From the NCBI RefSeq assembly GCF_900060185.1, contig NZ_FIZY01000052.1, positions 1-34,002 of the forward strand: 34,002 nt of DNA. Direction: 5' to 3'. Shown one piece after another: positions 16,040 to 25,385 of the stretch (its first letter is position 1; each line of letters opens with the position of its first letter). Source of the stretch: Grimontia marina (GTDB lineage Bacteria; Pseudomonadota; Gammaproteobacteria; Enterobacterales; Vibrionaceae). A program made the position numbers and the translations under genes. Under the pieces are notes generated by a model. That model was not told where the DNA came from and made no database searches. It saw nothing but the letters and a program-made list of their open reading frames with translations.

Positions 16040-16234
16040 CTAAGCCCCCAAGCTTTATTCAATAAAATTCTTAATCCCCCGCAAGGTTGTGATGCTGTCG
16101 TTATTGGCTTGTTTTCTCTGCATCACAATCATTGCTTTAGGCCTATTTGACGATTAAACCCGCTTGCAAACAAACCAATCCGACGCCATCATGAATTAAT
16201 ATTTTTAATGCATAAGAGCGATAGCAGAAGAACA
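16040..16234. promoter_or_regulatory. nagE/LysR divergent region with long-range inverted repeat
   Basis: A perfect 9-bp inverted repeat TTGTGATGC (16087-16095) and GCATCACAA (16120-16128) is separated by 24 bases, so the centres are 33 bases apart. Each arm contains the CRP half-site TGTGA, but neither has a good second half. An AT-rich palindrome TTTATTcAATAAA lies at 16054-16066. These are candidate sites for CRP, NagC-type or LysR-type regulators. Confidence 0.5.
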
Positions 16235-17125
16235 ATGGCGAACCTTCAATCACTGCTTGGCAATCTCCATACCTTCAATGTGGCTGCAAGAACCTTGAGC
16301 TTTACCGAAGCGGCAAAACTTCTGCACTTAACGCAAGGCGCTGTCAGCCATCGCATCAAGGTTTTGGAGCAGGAACTGGGGTTCAATTTGTTTGTTCGCG
16401 GAACACGAAAGCTGACGCTGACAAAGGAAGGGAGAAGGTTTCAAGGCACACTGGCGAGCTCACTGAACAACATTTTCAGTGAAATTGATGATATCCGGCA
16501 TACGGAACTAAGCGGTGATCTGACCATCGCTACTTCACCCGGTATTGCCTACGAATGGCTTATTCCAAGGCTGGCAGATTTCAAAGCCAAGTATCCTAAA
16601 TTCAACTTGAAGGTGATGACGCAAGAGCTCGAACTGGACTTCGAGACCAACAATATTGATGTCGCGCTTTACTACGGTGCATCAGAAAGACCCGATGTTT
16701 ACCGCATTAAAATGTTTGATGAGCGTTATGTTCCTGTCTGCACACCGACATACGCTAAAGAGAACCATCTCTTTGAGGATGGAATGAATTCCCTTTCCCG
16801 AGTGAATTTCCTCTACGCCGCCACATCGACAGTCTGGTCACGATGGGCAAAGCACCACAAAGTGGATATCGACATCACCCGGCACTGTAGCGTTTTCACA
16901 CATCAAGACATGGCTGTGTTCAGCGCAAGAAAAGGATTGGGGGTCGCAATGGGTCGCTACCGGTTCGTCAAAGACGCACTGGAAAGTGGTGAACTGGTTT
17001 CTCCTTATCCCGGAATGGAGACCCACAAAACCCATGATCTGCTCTGCCCGCTTGGCTCAGAGAAAAGACCCAAAGTACGGACGTTTATCAATTGGGTGAC
17101 TGGTCAAATTAATCAAACGAACTAA
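16235..17125 (+). CDS. LysR-family regulator, GcvA/DsdC-like
   Basis: From the ATG at 16235 the protein is 296 residues. The N-terminal winged HTH is clear (NLHTFNVAARTLSFTEAAKL, then LTQGAVSHRIKVLEQELGFN), followed by the effector-binding domain (SGDLTIATSPGIAYEWLIPR). The sequence resembles DsdC/GcvA-group regulators in the HTH and in the C-terminal GVAMGR segment. The upstream ATG at 16208 lacks a ribosome-binding site, whereas AGAAGAA precedes 16235. Divergent from nagE, it could regulate that gene, but DsdC-group regulators usually act on amino-acid genes. Its effector is unknown. Confidence 0.82.
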   Translation: MANLQSLLGNLHTFNVAARTLSFTEAAKLLHLTQGAVSHRIKVLEQELGFNLFVRGTRKLTLTKEGRRFQGTLASSLNNIFSEIDDIRHTELSGDLTIATSPGIAYEWLIPRLADFKAKYPKFNLKVMTQELELDFETNNIDVALYYGASERPDVYRIKMFDERYVPVCTPTYAKENHLFEDGMNSLSRVNFLYAATSTVWSRWAKHHKVDIDITRHCSVFTHQDMAVFSARKGLGVAMGRYRFVKDALESGELVSPYPGMETHKTHDLLCPLGSEKRPKVRTFINWVTGQINQTN

Positions 17126-17153
17126 CAAGAAGCTCATATATTAGGAATAAAAT

Positions 17154-17179
17154 CACGATCGAGTACGTCCTCGATCGTG
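17154..17179. terminator. Hairpin between LysR and hydrolase genes
   Basis: Perfect 10-bp arms CACGATCGAG (17154-17163) and CTCGATCGTG (17170-17179) enclose the loop TACGTC. Rightward it is followed only by TTCTAGG, so it is a weak intrinsic terminator for the LysR transcript; leftward it runs into ATTTTATT. It could also be a dyad operator. Confidence 0.55.
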
Positions 17180-17247
17180 TTCTAGGACGCACCAACACTG
17201 GTCTCAGCACATACTGGCTCCAATTTCATTGTTTAAGGAGCCACAAG

Positions 17248-18261
17248 GTGAAACCCATTTATTTACTCGTTATCCTATTAACGTTCGTCCTAAATTCTGC
17301 CTTTGCAGCGAATATTGGGTTTGAGCAATTCTCGCTTGATGATGACGCATCAAGACCACTGAATGTTTCCATCTGGTACCCAACATTTCAAACGTCACCA
17401 AAAACCGTGATTGCCGAAAATCCCGCTTTTGTTGGTACTGAAGTGATCAAAGCAGCAACGCTAGATGCGAGAAAAGCGCCTGTTGTTTTGCTATCTCATG
17501 GCTATCGTGGAAGCTGGCGAAATCTCAATTGGCTGGCGACTAAGCTTGCTAAACGTGGTTACGTGGTGGCCGCCACTGATCACCCCGGTACAACAACTTT
17601 TGACCAAGCTCCATCTCAAGCCGCGCAATGGTGGCAAAGACCAAGAGATGTTTCCCGCTTGCTGAGTTTTCTACTGGCTGACTCAAAGTGGAGTAACGCT
17701 TTGGACGCGGACAACATTTCCGCTATCGGCCACTCTTTGGGGGGATGGACGGTGATGCAGTTGGCTGGCGTTGAAATTGATAGAAACGAATTGAAAAAAC
17801 AATGCCAGCTCATTTTTAATCCAAGAACGTGCGGACTGGCAACAGAGCTGGGGCTTGATAAGACTCAGCCAAAGGAGCCGGAAACCAACTCGCTTAAAGA
17901 TACACGTATCAAACGTGTCGTCAGTTTGGACTTGGGTTTAGTGCGCGGATTTTCTGTTCAGAGTATGACTGAAACGCTAACACCGACGCTCATTCTCGCT
18001 GCAGGAATCGACATAGGCGATTTGCCACAAGCTATGGAGTCAGGCTATTTGGCTGAACATTTACCTTTGTCGACGAGACACTACAAGGTGTATGAGCAAG
18101 CCACCCATTTCAGTTTCATGCAGCGATGTAAGACAGGTGCTATCGACCTGCTGGAACAGGAACACAAAGGCGATGGCCTTATCTGTAAGGATGGATTCGG
18201 CACCCGGCGCGAAGCACTGCATGCCGACATGTTGGAGGATATCCTTTGGTTTCTTGAGTAA
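17248..18261 (+). CDS. Exported alpha/beta hydrolase, PAF-acetylhydrolase-like
   Basis: The 337-residue protein starts at GTG with AAGGAG 8 bases upstream. It has a signal peptide (MKPIYLLVILLTFVLNSAFA). The core shows the oxyanion-hole segment LLSHGYRG (83-88), the nucleophile elbow GHSLGG (Ser163) and a C-terminal histidine (ATHFSFM, His287). The overall pattern matches the dienelactone-hydrolase/platelet-activating-factor acetylhydrolase group, which cleave esters in the periplasm or outside the cell. The physiological substrate cannot be inferred. It is convergent with the AraC-type regulator gene (12 bases between stops). Confidence 0.82.
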   Translation: MKPIYLLVILLTFVLNSAFAANIGFEQFSLDDDASRPLNVSIWYPTFQTSPKTVIAENPAFVGTEVIKAATLDARKAPVVLLSHGYRGSWRNLNWLATKLAKRGYVVAATDHPGTTTFDQAPSQAAQWWQRPRDVSRLLSFLLADSKWSNALDADNISAIGHSLGGWTVMQLAGVEIDRNELKKQCQLIFNPRTCGLATELGLDKTQPKEPETNSLKDTRIKRVVSLDLGLVRGFSVQSMTETLTPTLILAAGIDIGDLPQAMESGYLAEHLPLSTRHYKVYEQATHFSFMQRCKTGAIDLLEQEHKGDGLICKDGFGTRREALHADMLEDILWFLE

Positions 18262-18273
18262 CTCATACAGGAA

Positions 18274-19338
18274 TCAAACGGTGCCGCTTCGAAATTCGCT
18301 GGGCGTTTTTTCGGTGATTCGCAAAAACTCTCGGTTGAAATTAGATTTAGTCTGAAAGCCCGCAGCAAGATAGATCTCAGTGATCGCCAAGTCGCTGTTT
18401 TTCAGCAGAGACTTGGCGTGCTCAATCCGATAGCGGTTGATTGCGCGGGAGATATTCTCCCCACAAACCTGATTCACCGATGAAGAGATTTTTCTCCCCG
18501 GAATACCCAGTTTCCTTGCCAGCTTATTTAACGTCAGATCAGGGTCTTTAAACAGCTCCCTTTGCTCCATCATCTCATCCAATTTCGCGACAACCGATTG
18601 CGCCTCATCATTCTCGTCAGTGATGGGTCCAGGTTCGTGATCCACTTCAGAATTTAGGTCATTGAGAGCCAACTCAGCGTCATTCGCCTCAAACACTTCT
18701 CCTTCGGGAACTTGCTCTTGGGAAGGCACACTTCCGTCAACAATCACCACCAGCATACCCATGACAGGTATCAGTATTAGATAGCTGAACGTCAGAATGA
18801 AGCCTGTGTGCTCAGCACCAAACGCGACAAAGTCATAGGAGATTGCCCCATCAATGAATGCAGAAAACAGTAACAGTGCACCCGCAACTCTTTCGGAGTA
18901 ACTTGTCTGATTTGTGTCGCTGAGCCTTACCTTGTCTGCGGTGCTGAAAGAAAGAGACAGTAACCACACACCATAGACTAGGTACAAAATCACCAGCAAT
19001 ACATCTGTTAGCCCCAACCATAGATATGGATAACTGGCAGAGGACAATGCCACCAACCCAGGACCAATCCAGTGAACGTTACTGAGAGGCTTGTTCGAGT
19101 GTGCATGAGAGAAACACCACCATGCCACGACAGGAAGGCACGCTCCTAACATGGGTTGGATCGTGCGGAAGAAACTAATATCCGTCGTCCACCTCAAACC
19201 CACGACCGCGGTCGCAGCAGCACACAGAACCAAAAACCAGAAAGCACGGTTTGACTGGTGGTGTGAACGATTGAAAATGATCGCCGCACCGAAGAGCAAC
19301 ATCAACGACGCCACAAATGGCAAAGGAATAGAGAGCAT
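18274..19338 (-). CDS. Membrane-anchored AraC-family regulator
   Basis: The N-terminal 220 residues contain about seven hydrophobic segments (for example VASLMLLFGAAIIF, AFWFLVLCAAATAVVG, LTFSYLILIPVMGMLVVIV). After an acidic linker, residues 255-350 form an AraC/XylS-type HTH (LARKLGIPGRKISSSVNQVC, then AITEIYLAAGFQTKSNFNRE). Similar membrane-plus-AraC proteins are common in Vibrio and Shewanella and are thought to sense membrane or periplasmic signals. The target is unknown; the convergent hydrolase gene is a neighbour, not necessarily a target. Confidence 0.83.
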   Translation of the reverse strand: MLSIPLPFVASLMLLFGAAIIFNRSHHQSNRAFWFLVLCAAATAVVGLRWTTDISFFRTIQPMLGACLPVVAWWCFSHAHSNKPLSNVHWIGPGLVALSSASYPYLWLGLTDVLLVILYLVYGVWLLSLSFSTADKVRLSDTNQTSYSERVAGALLLFSAFIDGAISYDFVAFGAEHTGFILTFSYLILIPVMGMLVVIVDGSVPSQEQVPEGEVFEANDAELALNDLNSEVDHEPGPITDENDEAQSVVAKLDEMMEQRELFKDPDLTLNKLARKLGIPGRKISSSVNQVCGENISRAINRYRIEHAKSLLKNSDLAITEIYLAAGFQTKSNFNREFLRITEKTPSEFRSGTV

Positions 19339-19388
19339 TTTTGTCCTTTAAATTCAGCTCGTCACAATGAGAGGGATTCGTTCGTCAC

Positions 19389-20297
19389 TTAGAAGTAATG
19401 CGCGATGTCCAGATACCGACTGCGGATATGTTCGATCAACGCCTTCACCTTGGTCGGAGGCTGTCGGGTAAACGGATACACGGCATAGATGCCGAGCTTC
19501 TTACCCACTTGCTCAGGAAGAATATCAATCAGCGTCCCTTCCAACAGGTCGTGGTAAACCAAACAGCGCGGCACATAAGCTATGCCATAGCCGCCCAGTG
19601 CAGCTTTGCGAAGTGCAGTAGCATTGTCAGTGGAGAAACTGCCGGACACTTTGACGATGTAGTTACCTTTACTCGCCTTGAATTCCCAGTCCGACGCCCC
19701 CGTGGTTTGATACGCGTATTGAAGACAATTGTGGTCGACCAATGCTTCAGGTGTGACGGGTTTTCCGTGCTGGGCAATGTATTGCGGCGAAGCACAAACT
19801 ATCCATTGGGAATCAAGAAAATGGCGGGCAATCAGGCTTGAATCTTCGAGATATCCTGTGCGGATAACCAAGTCATAACCACCTTCAATCAGGTCGACGA
19901 ATTTGTTGTCGAGCGACATATCAACCGTCAGGCCAGGGTTTTGGTAACAGAACTCTGCTACTGCATCTGCCAGTAGCAAATCACCGGAAATGGTTGGCAC
20001 CGACATCTTAATATGTCCGCTGATGTTCTCACCAAACCCCACGACAGAATCGACCGCTTCTTGGGTAGCCTGTTTGACGTTTTTAGCCCCCTGTAAGAGG
20101 GCTTTTCCCGCTTCTGTCAGTGTGAGCTTGCGAGTCGTGCGGTAGAGAAGCTGAACGCCTAATTCTTCTTCTAAACGAGCAACACGTTTACTGACAACTG
20201 AGTTTGTCAGGCTGCTTTGTTCGGCAGCTTTACTGAAGCTGCCCAGCTCAACCACTTGGGAAAAGAGAATCAGATCATCCGCGCGCACAGCATTCAC
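19389..20297 (-). CDS. LysR-family regulator, CrgA-like
   Basis: The 302-residue protein has the LysR HTH (LGSFSKAAEQSSLTNSVVSK, then RVARLEEELGVQLLYR) and an effector-binding domain typical of the large CrgA/AaeR-like subgroup (SGHIKMSVPTISGDLLLADA). The start at 20297 is GTG; GAG lies five bases upstream. A GTG three codons later is an alternative. No neighbouring gene points to its regulon: the AraC regulator lies downstream and ppsR upstream. It may act elsewhere or on itself. Confidence 0.82.
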   Translation of the reverse strand: MNAVRADDLILFSQVVELGSFSKAAEQSSLTNSVVSKRVARLEEELGVQLLYRTTRKLTLTEAGKALLQGAKNVKQATQEAVDSVVGFGENISGHIKMSVPTISGDLLLADAVAEFCYQNPGLTVDMSLDNKFVDLIEGGYDLVIRTGYLEDSSLIARHFLDSQWIVCASPQYIAQHGKPVTPEALVDHNCLQYAYQTTGASDWEFKASKGNYIVKVSGSFSTDNATALRKAALGGYGIAYVPRCLVYHDLLEGTLIDILPEQVGKKLGIYAVYPFTRQPPTKVKALIEHIRSRYLDIAHYF

Positions 20298-20365
20298 TCA
20301 CTCTGAGAAACAATTAAGACCATTATTTCTTTTTCTTAGAGAAAGTAAACGACCACGTTCTAGGA

Positions 20366-21202
20366 TCAGAACAACCGACGCTTGAGACCAGTTTTCTCCA
20401 GTACTCGGGTGGAGATTTCTTCAACCGACAATGAGGTGGTGTTGATATAAGGAATCGCTTCACGACGAAACAAAGATTCAATCGTTGCGATCTCCTGTTC
20501 ACACTGCTCGCTGCTGGCGTATTCACTGCCTGAAAGCCGGTTCTGACGGATCTGGGTCAGGCGTTCTGGCTCAATCGTCAAACCAAACAACTTGTGACGC
20601 TGGAACTCGAATTCCGGCAATAAACGCAGCATTTTCATGTCTTCCGCGATAAACGGATAGTTCACTACGCGAAGGCCGAATTGCATCGCCATGTAGAGAC
20701 TGGTCGGGGTTTTACCGCTGCGAGAAACACCCAGCAGAATGATGTCGGCTTTATCCAGGTCTTTTAAAGAAATGCCGTCATCGTGCGCCAAGGTGTATTC
20801 AATCGCCGAAATGCGGTCAAAGTAGGTGTCTGAATCCTTACTGACACTGCGGGAACGTTGAAGTTTTGGTTTGGGCTCGATTTGTGTGTCTTCGGCCACA
20901 CGCTGGACGATACTTTCCAGAACATCGTAGAAAAATGCTGGTGCCTGCAGCAGTTGATCACGCATGGCGGGCACGACCATAGAGAAGAAAACCAGCGGTT
21001 TTACCCCATGTTTATCGTGGGATTGTTGGATCTGTTTAACCAAATCCGCCACTTTGTCTTCAGACTCGACAAAAGGGAAGGTTTTCTCGTTTGGGACAAA
21101 GGAAAACTGACCCAAAACAACATGCCCTAATGTCTCGCATGTGATGGCTGTCCCGTCCGAGACATAAAAGACGTCTCGGGTTTGAATTTCTGTGTGCTTC
21201 AA
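20366..21202 (-). CDS. ppsR: PEP synthase regulatory kinase/phosphorylase
   Basis: This 278-residue DUF299 protein has the P-loop [11 protein letters not shown] (158-168) and the conserved TVGHV-like start ([17 protein letters not shown]). In E. coli, PpsR inactivates PEP synthase by ADP-dependent phosphorylation of an active-site threonine and reactivates it with phosphate. The length matches E. coli PpsR (277). It is divergent from ppsA, as in many gammaproteobacteria, giving a matched enzyme-regulator pair that adjusts gluconeogenesis to pyruvate and nucleotide levels. Confidence 0.93.
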   Translation of the reverse strand: MKHTEIQTRDVFYVSDGTAITCETLGHVVLGQFSFVPNEKTFPFVESEDKVADLVKQIQQSHDKHGVKPLVFFSMVVPAMRDQLLQAPAFFYDVLESIVQRVAEDTQIEPKPKLQRSRSVSKDSDTYFDRISAIEYTLAHDDGISLKDLDKADIILLGVSRSGKTPTSLYMAMQFGLRVVNYPFIAEDMKMLRLLPEFEFQRHKLFGLTIEPERLTQIRQNRLSGSEYASSEQCEQEIATIESLFRREAIPYINTTSLSVEEISTRVLEKTGLKRRLF

Positions 21203-21372
21203 AGGTTAATCTGCTCGCAAAATTTTATTAGGATACAAACATAACAATAACAACAAATGGTCAGCCATTAACGTTTGCTCAGCTTTTGAAACCCATAGCG
21301 TTTTTTTAGCCCAAACTTAAGGTTTACCGCCCAAAACCCAATACAAAAACTGCATAGTTTCTGGAGAAAGAC

Positions 21373-23748
21373 ATGCAAAAGAACACCCTCTGGTTCGATA
21401 CCCTGTCCATGGATGATGTTGACAAGGTCGGCGGCAAAAACGCTTCACTGGGCGAAATGGTTTCCAACCTTGCCAATGTGGGCGTTTCTGTCCCGAATGG
21501 GTTTGCGACCACTTCGTTTGCGTTTAACCAGTTCCTTGATTACGAAGGTCTGGATGATCGTATTCACCAAGTGCTCGATGAACTGGATATTGAAGATGTT
21601 GAAGCCCTACGCAAAGCCGGTTCCCAAATTCGACAATGGGTACTGGATGCCCCCTTCCCTGCTGATTTAGAGCAGGATATCCGAAACAATTACGAAACGC
21701 TGGTAGACGGAAATTCGGAGCTTTCCGTTGCTGTGCGTTCATCTGCGACTGCCGAAGATTTGCCGGATGCCTCCTTTGCAGGTCAGCAGGAAACCTTCCT
21801 GAACGTCAAAGGCATTGATGCCGTGCTTGAGGCAACCAAGCACGTATTCGCCTCATTGTTTAATGACCGCGCCATTTCTTATCGTGTGCATCAAGGCTTT
21901 GATCACCGTGGTATCTCTCTGTCTGCGGGCATTCAGCGCATGGTGCGTTCAGACAAAGCTTCATCTGGCGTGATGTTCACGCTAGACACCGAATCAGGCT
22001 TCGATCAGGTGGTGTTTATCACTTCCTCATGGGGTCTTGGTGAAATGGTGGTGCAAGGTGCGGTAAACCCTGATGAGTTCTATGTGCACAAGCCATTGCT
22101 GGAAGCGGGTCACCCTGCGGTAGTTAAACGTACTTTCGGCTCCAAGCTGATCAAGATGATTTACGCTGACAGTCAGGTGATTGGTAAGCAGGTTGAAATC
22201 ATCGACACCTCAGCAGAAGAGCAAAGCCAGTTCTCGCTGAATGATGATGAAATCGCAGAGCTTGCCAAGCAAGCGATGATCATCGAGAAGCACTACAAAC
22301 GTCCAATGGACATTGAGTGGGCCAAAGACGGGATCGACGGCAAGCTATATATCGTTCAAGCGCGTCCAGAAACGGTCTGCTCGCAGAAGCAAGGTAACGT
22401 GATTGAGCGCTATGAGCTGAGCGCCAAAGCGGGTGTCTTGGTGGAAGGTCGCGCTATCGGTCAGCGTATCGGCAACGGTAGTGTCCGTATCGTGAAATCA
22501 CTGGATGAAATGTCACTGGTACAGGACGGCGATGTGCTGGTTACTGACATGACTGACCCAGATTGGGAACCGGTGATGAAGAAAGCTTCTGCGATTGTCA
22601 CCAACCGCGGCGGTCGTACCTGTCATGCGGCAATTATCGCCCGTGAGCTTGGTATTCCAGCTATCGTCGGTTGTGGCGACGCCACCAGCAAACTGAGTGA
22701 TGGTGCGGAAGTGACTATCTCTTGTGCAGAAGGTGAAACCGGTTACGTTTACGAAGGTAAGCTCGACTTTGCGGTCAGCCAAACTGCAGTAGACGAACTG
22801 CCAATGCTACCGACCAAAGTCATGATGAACGTGGGTAACCCGGACCGTGCGTTCGATTTCGCCCAAATTCCGAACGAAGGTGTCGGTCTTGCCCGTCTTG
22901 AATTCATCATCAACAAGATGATTGGTATTCACCCGAAAGCCCTGCTGAACTTTGACGCACAAAGCGACGAGCTGAAAGCAACCATCAATGAGCGCATTCG
23001 CGGTTACAAAGATCCGGTCGATTTCTATGTCAGCAAACTGACCGAAGGAATCGCGACCATTGGTGCCGCTTTCTGGCCGAAGCGCGTCATCGTGCGTATG
23101 TCAGACTTCAAATCGAACGAATACAGTAACCTGATTGGTGGCAGCGAGTTCGAACCTCATGAAGAAAATCCAATGTTGGGCTTCCGTGGTGCTTCACGTT
23201 ACATCTCGCCAGTGTTTGAAGATTGCTTCGAATTGGAAACTCAGGCGATCAAACGCGTGCGTGACGAGATGGGTCTGAAGAACGTTGAAATCATGATCCC
23301 ATTCGTTCGCACTACAGGTGAAGCAGCAGAAGTGAATGACCTTCTGGCGAAGCACAACCTTCGCCGCGGCGAGCAGGGTTTGAAAGTCATCATGATGTGT
23401 GAACTGCCATCCAATGCGGTGTTGGCGGAAGACTTCCTGAAGTACTTTGATGGCTTCTCAATTGGCTCAAACGACATGACTCAGTTGACGCTCGGCCTTG
23501 ACCGTGATTCCGGTGATGTCGCGCATCTGTTTGATGAGCGCAACCCAGCGGTGAAAGCCATGCTGAAGATGGCGATTGATGCCGCCACCAAAGCAGGTAA
23601 GTACGTTGGTATCTGTGGTCAGGGACCATCCGATCACGATGATTTGGCGCAATGGCTGATGGATCAGGGTATCAGCTCTGTTTCCCTCAACCCGGATACC
23701 GTGGTTGATACCTGGATGAAACTTGGCAAGGTTGCTGCCAAGGCCTAA
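21373..23748 (+). CDS. ppsA: Phosphoenolpyruvate synthase
   Basis: The 791-residue enzyme makes PEP from pyruvate and ATP, releasing AMP and phosphate, for gluconeogenesis. The N-terminal ATP-grasp domain begins [14 protein letters not shown] and includes [20 protein letters not shown]. The swivelling phosphohistidine domain has [18 protein letters not shown] (His418). The C-terminal barrel ends with the catalytic cysteine in GICGQGPSD (Cys748). Length matches E. coli (792). GGAG is 7 bases before the ATG. It is divergent from ppsR and followed by a strong terminator. Confidence 0.95.
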   Translation: MQKNTLWFDTLSMDDVDKVGGKNASLGEMVSNLANVGVSVPNGFATTSFAFNQFLDYEGLDDRIHQVLDELDIEDVEALRKAGSQIRQWVLDAPFPADLEQDIRNNYETLVDGNSELSVAVRSSATAEDLPDASFAGQQETFLNVKGIDAVLEATKHVFASLFNDRAISYRVHQGFDHRGISLSAGIQRMVRSDKASSGVMFTLDTESGFDQVVFITSSWGLGEMVVQGAVNPDEFYVHKPLLEAGHPAVVKRTFGSKLIKMIYADSQVIGKQVEIIDTSAEEQSQFSLNDDEIAELAKQAMIIEKHYKRPMDIEWAKDGIDGKLYIVQARPETVCSQKQGNVIERYELSAKAGVLVEGRAIGQRIGNGSVRIVKSLDEMSLVQDGDVLVTDMTDPDWEPVMKKASAIVTNRGGRTCHAAIIARELGIPAIVGCGDATSKLSDGAEVTISCAEGETGYVYEGKLDFAVSQTAVDELPMLPTKVMMNVGNPDRAFDFAQIPNEGVGLARLEFIINKMIGIHPKALLNFDAQSDELKATINERIRGYKDPVDFYVSKLTEGIATIGAAFWPKRVIVRMSDFKSNEYSNLIGGSEFEPHEENPMLGFRGASRYISPVFEDCFELETQAIKRVRDEMGLKNVEIMIPFVRTTGEAAEVNDLLAKHNLRRGEQGLKVIMMCELPSNAVLAEDFLKYFDGFSIGSNDMTQLTLGLDRDSGDVAHLFDERNPAVKAMLKMAIDAATKAGKYVGICGQGPSDHDDLAQWLMDQGISSVSLNPDTVVDTWMKLGKVAAKA

Positions 23749-23767
23749 TTCATTATTTGGTGGATAT

Positions 23768-23798
23768 AAAAAGCCGCTCATTTGATGAGCGGCTTTTT
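23768..23798. terminator. Bidirectional intrinsic terminator between ppsA and galE
   Basis: Arms AAAAAGCCGCTCAT (23768-23781) and ATGAGCGGCTTTTT (23785-23798) enclose the loop TTG. Both strands end in a T-run, so it serves the convergent ppsA and galE transcripts. Confidence 0.93.
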
Positions 23799-23827
23799 TA
23801 CGTAAAAGGGTCAAGTGCCTTCAGCGA

Positions 23828-24835
23828 TTAGTAGCCCTGAGGGTTCTTTGACTGCCAGCGCCATGTATCTTCCACCATGTCATTCAGGGTGTGGGTTGCT
23901 TTCCATCCCAGATCTTGCTGCGCTTTTACAGGATCAGCCCAACACTCTGCAATATCACCCGGGCGACGCGGTGCGATTTGATACGCGATCTCTTTGCCAC
24001 ATGCCTTGCTAAATGCCGCAACCATTTCTAGAACACTCTTACCGTCACCGGTTCCGAGGTTGTAGATGTGTAAGCCCGCTTTCTTGCCTACTTTGTCCAA
24101 CGCAGCAAGGTGACCTTCAGCTAGATCGACGACATGGATATAGTCACGCACACCACTGCCATCACAGGTTGGGTAGTCGTCACCAAATACAGACAGGAAT
24201 TCACGGCGACCAACGGCCACTTGTGAAATAAACGGCATCAGGTTGTTCGGAATGCCCTGAGGGTCTTCGCCCATCTCACCGGATTTGTGCGAGCCTACTG
24301 GGTTAAAGTAGCGAAGCAGCGTAATGCTCCAATCTGGGTTTGCCTTTTGGAAATCAGTCAAACACTCTTCCACCATCAGCTTACTGCGGCCATAAGGATT
24401 GGTCGCAGACGTTGGGAAATCTTCGCGGATTGGTACAGAGGCAGGATCACCATAAACAGTCGCCGATGAGCTGAAGATCAGCGAGTGAACACCCGCATCT
24501 CGCATTGCATCCACCAGCACCAAGGTACCATTGACGTTGTTATCGTAGTATTCCAACGGCTTTTCAACCGACTCACCAACAGCTTTCAAACCAGCAAAGT
24601 GAATCACTGCATCAATGTTTTCTTTTTCGAAAACAGACGTCAGAAAAGCTTTGTCACGGATATCGCCCTGATAAAACGTTGGCTTTTTGCCCGTCAGTTT
24701 CTCAATACGTCCAAGCACCGCGAGCTTACTATTATGAAGATTATCGAGAAGAATGGGATTCAGGCCTGCTTCAATCATTTGAACACAGGTATGGCTGCCA
24801 ATATAGCCAACGCCGCCAGTTACAAGTACGTTCAT
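23828..24835 (-). CDS. galE: UDP-glucose 4-epimerase
   Basis: From the ATG at 24835 the enzyme is 335 residues, the usual GalE length (E. coli 338). It has the NAD-binding start MNVLVTGGVGYIGSHTC, the serine motif SSSATVYG and the catalytic YGRSK pair of short-chain dehydrogenases. It interconverts UDP-glucose and UDP-galactose with tightly bound NAD. A further upstream start (24907) would add 24 unrelated residues and is rejected. The gene stands alone here, without galT or galK, so its role may be supply of UDP-galactose for polysaccharide or lipopolysaccharide. Confidence 0.93.
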   Translation of the reverse strand: MNVLVTGGVGYIGSHTCVQMIEAGLNPILLDNLHNSKLAVLGRIEKLTGKKPTFYQGDIRDKAFLTSVFEKENIDAVIHFAGLKAVGESVEKPLEYYDNNVNGTLVLVDAMRDAGVHSLIFSSSATVYGDPASVPIREDFPTSATNPYGRSKLMVEECLTDFQKANPDWSITLLRYFNPVGSHKSGEMGEDPQGIPNNLMPFISQVAVGRREFLSVFGDDYPTCDGSGVRDYIHVVDLAEGHLAALDKVGKKAGLHIYNLGTGDGKSVLEMVAAFSKACGKEIAYQIAPRRPGDIAECWADPVKAQQDLGWKATHTLNDMVEDTWRWQSKNPQGY

Positions 24836-25234
24836 GTCAAATCTCAATTGGGTTGCGATTTTAGGTTCCGTGCCTAAATTCAAGTACGGTTTTGTTATGT
24901 CGACCACTATACCTGAGCATATAGGAAGTGCCAGTGGCGCACGCCGAATCAGCTAAAAATCACAGTATCAAACGCAAAATCAGTTGGGTTGCTCGAAATT
25001 GGGTATAACGGACTAGGTGATTTACTTTTTGGGTATAGCCCATCCCTGACGGCTCTCGCATTTGTCTTTGTCTCTTTTTTGAGCTTTTGTTTCATTATTA
25101 ATATTTCAGAAATAACCTTCCCATCTCCCTTTGATTTATGTGTCATTTGATAGTAATCGTTTCATTATTAAGCGTTTCAAAAGCGCTAAACATTGTCGGT
25201 CGAGTTTACAAGACATTTTTTTGTTTTCTAACAT

Positions 25235-25301
25235 TGAGCATTGCTGATCATCAAATGTAAGCCTCAACGATTGACCACAATTACTGCAGGTAAAGAAGCC
25301 T
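25235..25301 (+). promoter_or_regulatory. Candidate ANTAR-recognised RNA leader (two hexaloop hairpins)
   Basis: ANTAR proteins bind two small hairpins whose six-base loops carry A at position 1 and G at position 4. Hairpin 1 is TGAGC (25235-25239), loop ATTGCT, GATCA (25246-25250), with one internal mismatch. Hairpin 2 is AGGT (25288-25291), loop AAAGAA, GCCT (25298-25301). The GCCT of hairpin 2 is also part of the 5' arm of the terminator at 25296-25340, so the two structures exclude each other. The downstream operon encodes an ANTAR protein. Hairpin 1 is less certain than hairpin 2. Confidence 0.6.
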
Positions 25302-25340
25302 AAACGCTTTCGGTAAAACGAAATCGCTTAGGCTTTTTTT
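25296..25340 (+). terminator. Leader terminator in front of amiC
   Basis: Arms AAGCCTAA...CG.TTTCG (25296-25312) and CGAAA.CG...TTAGGCTT (25319-25335) pair over 15 bp with two mismatches around the loop GTAAAA, and are followed by a run of Ts to 25340. It ends only about 45 bases upstream of the amiC start codon, so it must be conditional rather than the end of another gene. Confidence 0.82.
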
Positions 25341-25385
25341 GTTTAAATGGATTTTCGTCGGGTACAAGACGACGCAGGTATATGT

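Larger units (their letters stand above)
24836..25385. other. Long non-coding region and leader upstream of amiC
   Basis: No gene is supported here. The left part must hold the galE promoter and shows two copies of TTGGGTATA exactly 30 bases apart (24999-25007, 25029-25037). The middle has a 13-base direct repeat GTTTCATTATTAA at 25089-25101 and 25159-25171. The right part (about 25230-25340) is a structured RNA leader with two hexaloop hairpins and a terminator. Confidence 0.6.

Noticed and set aside
21282-21299. Cra/FruR-like site upstream of ppsA
   Set aside because: TTGAAACCCATA misses a key consensus base, and no second copy supports it; regulation by Cra is only expected from knowledge of ppsA.
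25256-25261. ATG-TAA minimal open reading frame in the amiC leader
   Set aside because: It lacks a ribosome-binding site, and the leader is better explained by the ANTAR hairpins and terminator.
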